Assembly (NCBI GenBank): GCA_021399445.1
Contig: JAJTUQ010000007.1
Span: 682,001 to 746,000 of the forward strand
Direction of reading: 5' to 3'
DNA: 64,000 bases
Source: Xylogone sp. PMI_703
Taxonomy: Eukaryota; Ascomycota; Leotiomycetes
Shown here: positions 39,401 to 50,184 of the stretch, piece after piece
Layout: each line of letters starts with the position of its first letter
Position numbering within the stretch: position 1 is the stretch's first letter
Notes under the pieces: model-generated
Told to the model about the DNA's origin: nothing
The model's input: the letters and a program-made list of their open reading frames with translations, nothing else
Database searches by the model: none
Position numbers and translations under genes: made by a program

Positions 39401-40008
39401 TTTCCAACATTTGGACTCGTGCAATGTTTGCTCAACAGATGGGCATAGATGACTTGCCGCAGTCGTGCGCATATTTCTCTGCCGTAGATGTTGACCGTGT
39501 TCTCCGCAAAGAAGTTAATATGGACTGCATTACCCCATCCCACCCAGAGAAAATTCCTCATGGAGAATCTCTTGACGTAATAGCTCTACTCAAAAGGGGA
39601 ACTCTATCCCACCTAGACAGCGCTATCACTCCTAAGGATCCGCCCGCCCCTGAACGGTTCGAATACATGCCTCGGCAGTCAGTTATGGAGTCAATGCAGT
39701 CTTTAGATATCAATTTTATCAAGGCCCAGATTACGGCTGACGATAAAGAGTTGCGAGAGATTGTTAAAGAGCATCGGAAGCTGTCAGAAGCTGCGAATTC
39801 AATCAAGGAAGCTCCAACCAGAACTGTTTTACCATACCATGCTCAACCACATCTCGTGGAGGAGCCGAAGAAAATCAGGGAATTTCTAGGTTCGGATTTA
39901 ATAAAAAATAGGACGAATACAGGAAAAGGAAAGCCACTGGATTGGGAGAAGCAAAATTCAGCGCGTCCAAAATCCACAACAAAGTGGCAGAAACCTCGTA
40001 TTGTATAG
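36499..40008 (+). CDS. mip1: Mitochondrial DNA polymerase gamma catalytic subunit
   Basis: Replicates and proofreads mtDNA. Exons 36499-36673 and 36722-40008 give 1153 aa. Residues 1 to about 45 are basic, hydroxylated and poor in acid residues, a mitochondrial targeting sequence. The 3'-5' exonuclease has Exo I (CFDTEVMW; D207 and E209), Exo II (VGHNVGYDRA) and Exo III (YCAADVEVTH). The family-A polymerase domain has motif A (GADVDSEELW, D731), motif B (AKVFNYGRIYGAG) and motif C (VHDE, residues 931-933). About 150 residues follow motif C, a basic tail as in fungal Mip1. The 48-bp intron joins SSLL to RLSNARFNEIGVQQ in frame. All catalytic residues are present. Confidence 0.96.
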
Positions 40009-40655
40009 TTCACTTGTTACATTTCATTTCGTTTCCTGTTCGATGAATTTTGTACAGCAGATGTACCTTATAGGGTCTAGGACATAGCTGGCATATGGGT
40101 CTGGGCGGCAGGTGTCTTGAGGTATTGCTTTGGTGCGGTTCGGCGCCTGGGGTTTAAAGATTATGGAGTATTGGGCTCCCGTCCCTGGCGGGAAACAATA
40201 TGTCAGAGAGGCTGTATCATATTTGTAAGATACTGTGATATATTTAACTCCTCAAAAAATAATACAATTCAAAAGCTGTATCATTCGAAGATTTGTTTGC
40301 CCGGTAACAAAATATCCTACATGAGCATCAAGAGAGAGCCTGGCAGATCTGCCTCGCCTGCCCTTGCATTAACGACCTGCGTACGCCGCACTAAGTCTGT
40401 CTCTAGTCAACCTTCAACAACTGCTGCAGTACGTACGGATTGTAAGCAATTGAAACTCGTGAAAATCATTCTCTATGAAAACAATTAATGAGCGCCGCAG
40501 AAGTGCTCGCCGAATTGTATTCAAGCCGTCTGTACTCTCCCCAAAGACCTAGGCAGGACCACAAAATCACATTAAAGCTCTGGACCTCCGCAAAATCCCC
40601 CAAACCATTTGAAACTCAAGTATCCGAGATCAAAAATCCTTCCAGGAAAAAAACA
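40009..40655. other. Spacer: mip1 3' end and downstream promoter
   Basis: About 650 bp between genes on the same strand. An ATG at 40488 is in frame with the next gene and would add 56 residues, but that extension is low-complexity and hydrophilic and looks like leader sequence. No other gene is seen. Confidence 0.45.
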
Positions 40656-41563
40656 ATGTCATACCAATCCGACAGTCCCCTCTCCATAACATCCAGCGTA
40701 GCCGGGATCCTCACCTTCGTCGTAGCAATCGCCGCCGCAATCTACGTCCGCCTCACGTACCTCCGCAACGCAGACCAGGAGTACTTCCAAGTCAAGGCCT
40801 CCCTGAGCTGGTACAAGACGGAATCCACCTGGATGTACGACCTCGTGCACGCCAACGACGGGCTGAAGACCAGGTCCGGCAACGAGACCGAGTACCAGAT
40901 GTACATCTTCGTGATGGAGCAGCTGGGGAAGCTGGAGGAGCGGTTGCTGGATTTGCTGACGGAGACGGAGATCAGAGCTACGAGGGAGAGCGAACCGGAA
41001 CGCGCTGGTGGGTGGACGTTGGTCCCGCAACGGGTGAGGTTTACGACGAGTATTGCTATGTCTTGGTTACCGGTTAGGGCTAAGGCGATGGAGTTGGTTA
41101 GACAGAGGGATGCACTTGGGTCGAGGGTTTTATTTGCGCAGATGTCTCTTATTTCTTCGTAAGTCTATTTTGTAAATTTCTTATGCTATCTATTATTGTT
41201 TGCCATACTATGTCTAATGCATATTATCCCTTGAGATGAGAGGCTAATACCAATCCACAAAGACGTGTGAGGGATCAAGAGATTCAGTTCCGGAAGAGGG
41301 AAGAGCTCTATCGGGAGAATACCGAGCGTCTTGAAGCCACTATCAATTCCCAGCATGAGAAGCTGGACCGTCTAGAAGATCTTGTCTATCGTCTCATGCA
41401 CAGATCCCAGTTCGGATACCCTCCTGAAGACTCAACCATGGAGAGTCCAAAGTATGAAGAGAACTCTTCAGCAGTGAAGGAGGAGAACTTCGGAGTTACC
41501 CCTTCAGGAACCGAATTACCCGGACGACATCTGAGCATCCATATTCCCACCGCTGGCAGCTGA
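40656..41563 (+). CDS. Conserved hypothetical membrane-anchored coiled-coil protein
   Basis: Exons 40656-41158 and 41263-41563 give 267 aa. One transmembrane helix lies at about residues 10-32 (VAGILTFVVAIAAAIYVRL). Next comes a conserved-looking block (YFQVKASLSWYKTESTWMYDL) and then a charged, probably coiled-coil segment across the splice (EIQFRKREELYREN...KLDRLEDLVYRL). The C-terminus is disordered. I do not recognise a named family; similar one-helix proteins are common in filamentous ascomycetes. The intron is 104 bp with a GGCTAATAC branch. An in-frame ATG at 40488 is an alternative start. The function is unknown. Confidence 0.7.
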
Positions 41564-41682
41564 TGGGATGTCAATATTTGACATCTGACATCCACACTTT
41601 CTCACTAGTATAGCCGTGGTTCCCTACAAACCGAATTGTCTCTTTACAACACCAAAAAGTCTCTTCTCATGCCGGAAGGAGT

Positions 41683-42402
41683 TTATGTAATTTTATATCC
41701 GCCCAACTTCAGGAAGCCAACACAAGCTAATAAGCTAATTGAAGCCCACAGCAAGTCCAGCTCGATCACAGCCCAAATCCACATACATCCTACTGGAGGC
41801 GCACGCTTCATCGTTGCAAGGTAGCCATACATATTGGTAATATATATTAGGTAGCAGCCGGAAGCAACGCTGACGACGGCGAAGAAGAGCTGGGTTACGA
41901 TAGGTGGAGTGCGCTTAGCCAGCGATGCGGAGACGAATATGGAGGGAGCAGGATGGGGATGGAAGGTATAGAAGATGAGCCATATAACTGTACAGAAATA
42001 CAATCAGCACATGTTGATCAATTAGGACAGCAACGAGGAGAGAAGGGAGAGGGGCAGGGATAGGGATATGTCATTACTGGGAAACGCCTGTGCTGATCTG
42101 GTAGCAATCTGGGACCAGGAGATGGACATTGCATATTGATGATGGACTAGGAAATCGATGGTGAAATGCAGCGCTGTGAGGCTGATGCTCCACAGAACCG
42201 CTTCTGCTGCTCTCCCGATCAACACCTCGTCGTCGCCCTCAGGGCTAGTACCACCACTCTTGCTTTGGTCATCATTGGTGTCTTTAAACAAGCCGCGCTC
42301 CTCCGCAAGCTTGAGGAGAGTCTCACGAGAAGGATCGAAGGATCGATCCGGGTGGGCAAGTCTGATGTCCTTCTCCTTCTTCTGATTCCTCTGCCGTGCC
42401 AT
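41683..42402 (-). CDS. Small multi-span membrane protein (DUF7719-like)
   Basis: Exons (minus) 42402-42078 and 41987-41683 give 209 aa. The first ~70 residues are charged and probably cytosolic. The rest has about four hydrophobic segments (ALHFTIDFLVHHQYA, IIWLIFYTF, IVTQLFFAVVSVASGCYLIYI, LLWASISLLACVGFLKL). The layout and length match a small fungal membrane-protein family of unknown function (DUF7719 from memory). It ends about 120 bp from the end of the gene on the other strand. The intron is 90 bp. The ATG at 42402 is the first in frame. Confidence 0.72.
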
Positions 42403-43191
42403 CGCCGCCACAGATGTGTGCTACAAAGTAGAAACCATGCACTAAAAGGGCCTCAGATATGTTGAATTGGAGTGACTCTATAACCGTTGTTTATTTCAGC
42501 AAAATTGCTTCCGTATTGTAAGTGTAATTACAATGCCTCGATGTCACGAAACCCTAAGAACGCAGCACACGACGTCGGGGAGTCGGAAGAAGCAGATTGA
42601 CAGCTCACTTTCCCACTGGCGTAGCATGCAAGGCGCAAGGGCTGCAACGTGGTCCGCGCACTCATGCAGGTCTTCGTTCCCAACGTCTCCCACCAAAAAC
42701 CATGGGAAATGCGCCTCGGCACGCGTTTGTGGTCCCATAGAGTAGTGTCCACGCAGAAGCCGCTTTGGGCCTGAAAATAAATAGAAGGAAAACGTTGCGT
42801 TGTAGATTGCCCCCGTCTTTTTTGTTTGCACCAGGACAATTGCTGTTATTTCATGGTGAAATGTCCCAGAATGCCACGGTGAGACAAGACAAAGGGTGCT
42901 ACTGTGCCCCGCACTGGCCCAATCGCTCTAGAACTCCCCATCCCCTCCATCTGTGGTGGTGATCTTTCGCTCCTAGAAAACAAAGGTCACCTGCACACTT
43001 CGCTGCCCCCCTTTCCAGCCTGCCCTCTTCTCCTGTCTGCTGGCCCTCTTCCTATTTCTCCCTCTCTCTATCTTTTCTCCATCCTCCCCTCGACTCACCG
43101 TCAGTTCTCTCTTCCTTCCCATACGCCACACCACTCAGTCCGTACAGTCCACACGCAGAGGCAACCCGAACCCCCATTTCGCATTGCAACC
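42403..43191. promoter_or_regulatory. Divergent promoter, DUF7719-like / gpi12
   Basis: About 790 bp between divergent starts. The gpi12-proximal half (42950-43140) is strongly C/T-rich, as in many ascomycete promoters. Open frames within it are short, overlapping and without domains. Confidence 0.45.
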
Positions 43192-44206
43192 ATGCAGTCG
43201 GTGACTCTGCTGGCGATGCCCGTCGTGGTGGTCGCGTGCTGGCTGTACACTGTCGGTGTGTCCCGCACCAAGTTCCCGACCCTCAAGAACAAGAAGATCT
43301 GCTTGCTTATCGCCCACCCGGACGATGAGGCCATGTTCTTTGCGCCCACGCTGCTAGCATTGACTGCTGCCGAGCTGGGGAACCACATCAAGATCCTATG
43401 CTTGAGCAGTGGTGGGTCTTTTTTCTTTCAAAGTTGTGCCCCGTTGCGGTCGTGGTGGTGGTGGATGGGGCGTGGGCTGATTGATTGACTTGCTTGCTAG
43501 GTAATGCCGACGGTCTGGGAGAGACGAGGAAGAAGGAGCTGGTCAAGAGCGGCCTGCAGCTCGGTCTGCGGAAAGAAGAAGATGTGTTCGTCGTCGATAG
43601 CCCGTACGTGCCACCATTCGAACTCGAACTAGCTATACTCTAAATACTCATGATACTAACTGTTTGAGCAAAAGTGATTTCCAGGATAGCATGACCTTGA
43701 CCTGGGACAAGCAGAAGATTGCCTCCCTTCTTACCTCGGCGTTTGCGCCTGACCTCATGAGACCTTCTCTGAGAAGCTCCGATCCGCTCAAAGCCAACAT
43801 CGATGTATTGATTACCTTCGACGGCAGTGGTGTCTCCTCCCACCCGAATCATATCTCCTTATACCATGGCGCCCGCACCTTCATAGCGGGCCTTACCCAT
43901 AATCGACCGGGATGGAGCTCCCCGGTTGATCTATATACCCTTACATCTGTGAATATTGCGCGCAAATACTCAAGCTTCCTTGACTCGATGGTAACTTTGG
44001 CAGCTCTGGTAGGGGCCAAAAAGAGTGCTGGGGCTCACCCATCTCCTCTGTATTTTTTGAGTGGCCCTGGGGAGGTAAGGGTGGCTCAGTCGGCAATGAC
44101 GACTGCACATGTGAGCCAGATGAGGTGGTTCCGCTGGGGATGGATTGGACTGAGCCGATATATGGTGCTCAATGATTTGAGACTGGAGAAAGTCTCCTCT
44201 CTGTGA
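43192..44206 (+). CDS. gpi12: N-acetylglucosaminyl-phosphatidylinositol de-N-acetylase (PIG-L/Gpi12)
   Basis: Catalyses the second step of GPI-anchor synthesis at the ER: removal of the acetyl group from GlcNAc-PI. Exons 43192-43411, 43501-43603 and 43675-44206 give 284 aa. A signal-anchor helix lies at residues 4-22. The zinc/catalytic motif AHPDDEAMFF (H42, D44, D45) and the second motif VSSHPNH are intact, as are LCLSSGNADG and RKKEL typical of the LmbE/PIG-L fold. Introns are 89 and 71 bp; the second has a perfect TACTAAC branch. The length is normal for the family. Confidence 0.95.
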
Positions 44207-44758
44207 TGGTATGTACTCTAGTATTTGTAGATACCTCTTTGAGTTCTCTCACTCCTGCAGTGAGTTGAGCTGAAGCATTGTACTATCCGTAAGGACATAT
44301 TTTCTTACGATTCTTGTTGAACTCGGGGGACACCTACATGGAGAGTGAGTCAAGTGTCTTGCTCCAGCACTTGAATTACCCGATATCCGTGTAAGAGGAG
44401 CAACAAAGGACGGGTAGACAATGCTGTAGGAAGCTTGGAAACACTTAACGACAAGAGCGAGGAGTCGCATGGTTAGCATGTATTCAAACATCCAGGCTCC
44501 CTATCTATTGGCAGGCCAGTAGCTAGGGATATGGATAAGTAGATATGCTTAAGTCTATATAGGAGTATAAATAACAAAAATATATACAAAAGCTCTATAA
44601 TACTACATTGACTTGTTCCAACTTCGACGCTTATTTACATCGATGCATCCGCACCTATCCAATAGTAGCTGTTTATCAATACAACATTGCCAACCGAATC
44701 ATGTGTACCTCAGCCTCCAATGAGCCATGAAACCAAATGATATTCTACTCATAAAAGT
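44207..44758. other. Convergent 3' spacer
   Basis: About 550 bp between two genes ending toward each other. AT-rich (for example ATAAATAACAAAAATATATAC near 44566). No gene is seen. Confidence 0.5.
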
Positions 44759-46858
44759 TCAAGCTACATTCACCTCAAAAAACCCATGAGACTTTAAGGT
44801 ACTCTCCTCTAATGGGATCCTAGGAATATTCCGAAGTTCATCAAATCTCTGTATCCGGACCGCATTTGCAATCGGCGACCCGCTCCAGAACCGAACTTTT
44901 CCAGACGACACCTCATACTCCAACTTGGAAGGAAGGAAGAGATTCCACCGTTGCAGAAATGCTGGAAGCTCCTGGGCACCCCAACTCATGGAAGATCGAA
45001 GGCTTACACTGCTTTCTTTGATGAAACGCCTGACCCATCGCCGCATGTAGAGCCTATTGATCCGGTTGCGGAGCTGGAGATACGCAATGTTTCTGTGTGC
45101 TTGGTCGCCTCTGATGGCGCAACTTCGTGCAAGACGTCTGTTGAACACGTTGAGATTTCGCACCAATCGCCGCACGCCGGATTTGTGTAAGAAACGGGCC
45201 TCTTCCATTCGGTATTCGGCCTCTCTGAAACGCTGGCGAGTGATTAGACTCCGAATTAGCAAATCGTACATCTGCATCGTAGGTATCACATTGTACGGTT
45301 CGGAGGTCATGGTGGAGAAAAGATTGGCTACGGCTTCGGGAGGTAGATGTGTCCCTGTTGTTGGTGATGTGGATAAGACATAAGTCCATTGGAGGAGCTC
45401 ATACCACACATCTGATGTGATATCTAATGAATAACTCCTAGAGACATGGTCGACCAGCCGTAGAGCTATTGGAATTGAGCCATTGATGCTGTAGGCATGA
45501 GCTAGGGTGAAGATCAGATTCTTCGAAGGGTAGAATGGCGAATTTCTAGTAAATCTTCTCGGAGGAGCAAGCTCGCTATTATCTGAACTGCTCATAAGGG
45601 CATGCACATTGATATTCCAGACCCGTTTAAGCACGGACTCGACGCCAGCCAGATCACCCTCCCTAGCCAATGCAATGATCATCATGCAGAAAGTCTTCTC
45701 GTTTCCGAGCACGCCAGACTTGATCATCCTGTTGAAAATCTTTGAAATCCGGGACTTTATTCCAGTCTCGGGGCCAATTCCGTGCCCTCGAAAAGAAGTT
45801 GGTGGTTTCTCTCTTGTTCGTACACTGAGATGGGCCGGCGTGACTTGAAGCTTATATCGGTGAGTCGGCTTCAGCAGGTCCCCCAAACATTTGGTTTCCA
45901 TATAGGAATTGTAACAATCCACATCGGGTGAAATCCCTTGCTGTAGCAGTTCGTTCCAGGCATAATCCGCTACAGACTTATTTCCTGTAACCCTGGCGCT
46001 ATCTAGTATGAACTTGTAGTCTGAGAGGGACAAAGGACTGCTTCTGCGACGTGTTTCAATAATAGCGGACACCTGAGTTAAGAATATGGAACAGAAGTGT
46101 CGATAATCCTGATCATATGCTGCTCCACCGAGCAGAAGCAACCCAAGGCCATTAGCACCAGCAGGGCTTATTTCTTGATGAGCCTTGTTGAACCGATTAA
46201 CAAAATGTTTGGGATGTATGCTTCGGAGGATCTCTGAGAACGTCGACGCAGGCAGCTGCGGCAATACCTCGCTCACATATTGATTACCGTCATATCGGAT
46301 AGTCCCAATTACTGCCTTGAGTATAGAATGTGGATTGCCTGTACGAAGAGCTTCATATAAAGCCCGCCCATCGCGTTGCAATGTATTAGGGAAGTCTGCT
46401 AATACAGCATCTCCGGTCAACACTTCGCCAGGTAGACCCCGCCATGAGGCGTTATGTTCCAGTGTTTTAAGCCTCTGTAACTCTTGAAGTTTCAGTGTGA
46501 GATATGATGGCTTTCCAAAATTAGCACGTCGTCTGGCTGCGTATGATGTCCACGATCCTGTTAACTGCCTAATTGCTTCTGACTCTCCACCATTGTGCTC
46601 CAATGTCTGCATGCCCGCTTTAGAAAATTCCTCAAATGCTTCATCATGGCTCCTTAATTGGCGTACACCAATTTCATCGTGGGCTTCTGCATTGGAATTT
46701 TGGGCCCATTGTTCAACACTCGTCGAGTAACCTCTATTTTTATAACGAAAGATCCGTCGAAGTCGAAGAGTATGGATACCACCGGCAATACCTCGAGGGC
46801 ATGAGTACGACGCAATCCGAGACTCAATTGTCTCAACCCGTAGAAAGAGGGTGCTCAT
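44759..46858 (-). CDS. Mitochondrial PPR-like protein (ATP13-type)
   Basis: Intronless, 699 aa. The first ~45 residues are rich in Arg and Ser/Tyr with almost no acids (LRLRRIFRYKNRGYS), a mitochondrial presequence. Helical-hairpin repeats of PPR type follow in the middle (DYKFILDSARVTG, ADYAWNELLQQGI; IFNRMIKSGVLGNEKTFCMMIIALAREGD; MYDLLIRSLITRQRFREAEYRMEEA). This resembles fungal proteins needed to express mitochondrial transcripts, such as ATPase-expression factors. Such proteins bind a specific mitochondrial mRNA, but the target cannot be read from sequence. The ATG at 46858 starts the presequence. It is divergent from LSM3, 183 bp away. Confidence 0.7.
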   Translation of the reverse strand: MSTLFLRVETIESRIASYSCPRGIAGGIHTLRLRRIFRYKNRGYSTSVEQWAQNSNAEAHDEIGVRQLRSHDEAFEEFSKAGMQTLEHNGGESEAIRQLTGSWTSYAARRRANFGKPSYLTLKLQELQRLKTLEHNASWRGLPGEVLTGDAVLADFPNTLQRDGRALYEALRTGNPHSILKAVIGTIRYDGNQYVSEVLPQLPASTFSEILRSIHPKHFVNRFNKAHQEISPAGANGLGLLLLGGAAYDQDYRHFCSIFLTQVSAIIETRRRSSPLSLSDYKFILDSARVTGNKSVADYAWNELLQQGISPDVDCYNSYMETKCLGDLLKPTHRYKLQVTPAHLSVRTREKPPTSFRGHGIGPETGIKSRISKIFNRMIKSGVLGNEKTFCMMIIALAREGDLAGVESVLKRVWNINVHALMSSSDNSELAPPRRFTRNSPFYPSKNLIFTLAHAYSINGSIPIALRLVDHVSRSYSLDITSDVWYELLQWTYVLSTSPTTGTHLPPEAVANLFSTMTSEPYNVIPTMQMYDLLIRSLITRQRFREAEYRMEEARFLHKSGVRRLVRNLNVFNRRLARSCAIRGDQAHRNIAYLQLRNRINRLYMRRWVRRFIKESSVSLRSSMSWGAQELPAFLQRWNLFLPSKLEYEVSSGKVRFWSGSPIANAVRIQRFDELRNIPRIPLEESTLKSHGFFEVNVA

Positions 46859-47041
46859 GAATCGTTGTTGTGAGTCCGACTACGGATTGTGGTTAGAGAT
46901 TCAGCAGTAAAGCGTCGTGGAATTTTTTGGGTCCCTTGTCGTGGATTAGCGGGATGTTCCGCTGCATCATTTCTGGTCGCAAACTTTAAACCCCACAAGC
47001 TCTCACGACGGACAAGGCAAAGCTAGATCTACAAGCAAGCT
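46859..47041. promoter_or_regulatory. Short bidirectional promoter, PPR gene / lsm3
   Basis: Only 183 bp between two divergent start codons, the tightest pair in the window, so transcription elements must overlap. No TATA box is seen. Confidence 0.5.
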
Positions 47042-47530
47042 ATGGCTGATATCGACGATGGAGCTTCAGCTCCAGTATCGGAGCCGCTTGATCTGGTTCG
47101 ATTGTGCCTAGACGAAATTGTTTTTGTGAAACTTCGCGGCGATCGAGAACTGAAGGGCAGGCTCCACGTAGGCTCAGACACACCAAGTTAATACTACTGA
47201 ACATAGCTAATTATCTACAGGCATACGACAGTCACTGTAACTTAGTACTGGGGGATGTTGAGGAGACTGTCTATGTGGTAGAGGAAGATGAGGATGAAGA
47301 GGAAACAGTCAAAGTAAGGCAAATGGCAGCTCAGATGTTGGATTACCAAAGCTAAGCAAAGGTCTAGACGATACACAAAAAGTCAGAGATGCTGTTTGTT
47401 CGAGGTATGCTAAATTCCTTTTTCTTTCTATAATACGATACAGAATTGGAGTATTGCATGTCGTAGAATAGTCACTAACCTCACATCAGGCGACAGTGTT
47501 ATCCTCATCTCGCCCCAAGCACCATCATAA
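47042..47530 (+). CDS. lsm3: U6 snRNA-associated Sm-like protein LSm3
   Basis: Subunit of the Lsm1-7 (cytoplasmic mRNA decay) and Lsm2-8 (U6 snRNP) rings. Four small exons, 47042-47167, 47221-47313, 47368-47404 and 47490-47530, give 98 aa, the normal size. Sm1 is [32 protein letters not shown] (split in two exons), with [10 protein letters not shown] following. Sm2 is [14 protein letters not shown]. Exon 3 is only 37 nt, so the gene is easily missed by frame-based gene callers; frame and family conservation fix all three introns (53, 54 and 85 bp). Confidence 0.95.
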
Positions 47531-48092
47531 TAGTATTCCTCCGCAATTCTCAAAGAGACGAGTTATATGATATCCATGGTTCCAATACGAAAGGGAAGGG
47601 ATTTCAAAGAGTCATGGGGCCTTTAAAGAGCAAACTTTAGTACGGGTGGAGAAGCTCAAACCGGATCAATTAGATCATGGTAGTTTGCGAAGGTACAATA
47701 GGAAAGGCCAAAAAAAGCATATGACTTATTACCAAGATAGCACTCTAAATTTAGAGGAGAAATACACATACTGTTTGTGAAAACATGGAACCTAGACCGG
47801 CAAGTCATTGTTGTGACTCAGGCTACGGACTGAGATGAATCACGGGCCTTATCGATAAAGCTTCCCCATACTCGGCGAACAGTCACCCCTCCTGATTTAA
47901 AGTTTACTTCAACCATCCCATTTAGCAGCATTATGATTAACTCTGCAATATATAATATTAAGAAATTGAAAGTATATATTATAACACACCGAAATTCACC
48001 AAGATAAAAGCATATATTAGTAGATAGCGGCTCAATTATCCTTAATCTCCTGGAGACACCTGGCAGTGGCAGCGGCAGCTGCGCACTCAAGT
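47531..48092. other. Spacer between lsm3 and GTPase gene
   Basis: About 560 bp. An AT-rich 3' region (47920-48020) precedes the next gene. A minus-strand frame of 90 codons at 47818-48090 has no recognisable domain. Confidence 0.5.
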
Positions 48093-50099
48093 ATGGCTAC
48101 GAAGACAGCGAAGCAACTGCCACATGAGAGGCGAAAGGGGGAAACTGTGAGATTTATGAGCTGCTTGATTTGTTTCATCTCCTTATTAACCTTCTTCAAC
48201 CCAGGCTCTCAGCGATTTCGCCGATTACGTTGAGAAGCAGCAAGCACAAAGGTACCCTGCTGCAAAGTCCGCCTCCATTGAAAACCATGCAGAACTCGAC
48301 ATCCTCGATTCGCTAGACCTGGAAGATACTAGCCCTCAAGTGCGACTAAAGGAGCTCTTACTGGATGAGACAGGTGAGACCCTCAACCGGCTGGTAAATA
48401 TCTTGGAACTACGGCTAGATGAGGGGCACGGAGAGACAATCTTCGAAGTTGGATTCGAGAACAATGGAGACCCTATGAGCTTGACAAAAGAAGAATGGAA
48501 TACTGCTATAGGCCGCCTTACACAAGCAGCTACGAAGTTACGAGCTGACTGCCAGATGCTGCTAACCAAAAACGTTGGTGGCGAGTTTGAATCTCACTTG
48601 TCGACTGAGAAAGAGCTTGGGAAAGATTGTAGTGGAAAGGTACTGATTAGACAGCATCCGGAGTCTGTTGAAGAGGTAATTGAAACCAGAATCGCAGTGG
48701 TTGGTAACGTTGATGCTGGCAAATCTACTATGCTAGGAGTGCTTGTCAAAGGCGGTCTAGACGATGGAAGAGGGAAAGCCAGAGTCAACCTCTTCCGGCA
48801 CAAACATGAGATTGAGAGTGGCCGAACCAGTTCCGTTGGTATGGAGATCATGGGCTTTGATACCATGGGTAGAATCATTGGGTCTGATGTGCCTGGGAGA
48901 AAACTATCCTGGGAGGAAATAGGCAAAAAAGCTGCCAAAGTGATCTCCTTCAGTGATCTCGCAGGCCACGAACGATACCTACGAACTACCGTCTTCGGTC
49001 TTCTGTCTTCCAGTCCAAACTACTGCCTTCTAATGGTGGCCGCCAATAATGGTCTCATTGGTATGAGCAAAGAGCATCTAGGTATCGCGCTAGCTCTCAA
49101 TGTCCCGGTCATGGTGGTTATTACCAAAATTGACATATGCCCTCCTCAAATTCTGGAACAGACCATTCGCCAAATTACAATGATATTGAAAAGCCCGGGG
49201 GCGCGAAAAATTCCAATATTCATCAAAAATCGGGAAGAATGTATTAATACTGCAACCCAGTTCGTTTCACAGCGAATATGTCCAGTGTTCCAAGTATCCA
49301 ACGTCACTGGCGAAAATCTAGACCTCGTCCGAGAGTTTCTCAATATCATCCCTCACCATGGACGGTACGATTCTGAGGCACCATTTGAATTCCATGTCAA
49401 CGACACTTTCTCTGTGCCGTTTGTGGGGACCGTTGTATCGGGGATTGTGAAAAGCGGCGTTGTCCACGCTGGTGATACTGTATTGATCGGGCCTGATTCA
49501 CTCGGCCAGTTTACCACTACGACAATTCGATCCATTGAGCGGAAACGACTACCAGTACCTGCAGCTTCTGCCGGCCAGTCTGCTTCGTTCGCCCTGAAAA
49601 AAGTGCGTCGAAAAGACGTGCGCAAAGGAATGGTGGTTCTTCCAAAACTCGAGATGACTACTCCCAAGGTGTATAGAGAATTTATTGCAGAAGGTAAATA
49701 AAGTTTTATAGGTGGTTTTCAACTCATGCTAACGCCACTCAAGTATTAATATTGTCTCACGCTACCACCATCAAAACCAAGTACCAGGCAATGCTGCATG
49801 TTGGCTCAGTGTCCCAGACATGTGCAATCATCGATATCGATCGATCACACATCCGGACTGGCGACAGAGCCACAGTGGCATTCCGCTTTGTCCAGAGACC
49901 AGAGTACCTGGTTCCTGGGGATCGGCTACTGTTCCGTGAAGGACGGACGAAAGGACTGGGGATTGTCAAAGCCGTAGGGTATGACCCTTCCAAACCTCTC
50001 AATCCTGGGGGCGTCAACGATGAGATTCTCAAGAAAGCGGAGAAGAAGGATGCCAACGACTCGAGTCCCCCCACAGCAAGCGGTGCCTCCACATCATGA
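48093..50099 (+). CDS. Translational GTPase of the GTPBP1/GTPBP2 family
   Basis: Exons 48093-48146, 48205-49693 and 49744-50099 give 632 aa. An N-terminal extension (DFADYVEKQQ...) is followed by an EF-Tu-like GTPase domain. Its motifs are G1 GNVDAGKST at about 185, G2 GRTSSVGMEIMGFD, G3 DLAGHERYLRTT, G4 TKID and G5 SNVTGENLD. EF-Tu-type beta-barrel domains follow (VPFVGTVVSGIVKSGVVHAGD, ATVAFRFVQRPEYLVPGDRLLFREG). Animal relatives act on the ribosome and mRNA turnover; the fungal role is inferred. There is no orthologue in budding yeast as far as I know. Introns are 58 and 50 bp. Confidence 0.88.
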
Positions 50100-50154
50100 G
50101 GCCGGCTGCCGGGTGGAGTTCCGGATATGCTAAAATCAGCCCTGTATATAAAAA

Positions 50155-50184
50155 GGTACAGCACTATGGTACAGTACAGTAGAC
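50155..50184. repeat. GTACAGTAC-family element
   Basis: GGTACAGCACTATGG followed directly by TACAGTACAGTAGAC, two tandem-like GTACAG units. Noncoding. Confidence 0.45.

Noticed and set aside
40488..40655. In-frame upstream ATG that would lengthen the coiled-coil protein by 56 residues
   Set aside because: The added segment is low-complexity, with no conserved look, and the family start fits the ATG at 40656 better. It remains an alternative.
42528..42839. Minus-strand frames in the gpi12 promoter
   Set aside because: Overlapping frames without domains in a divergent promoter.
47818..48090. Minus-strand 90-codon frame next to the GTPase gene
   Set aside because: It ends in AT-rich sequence, has no domain and lies in the 5' flank of the opposite gene.
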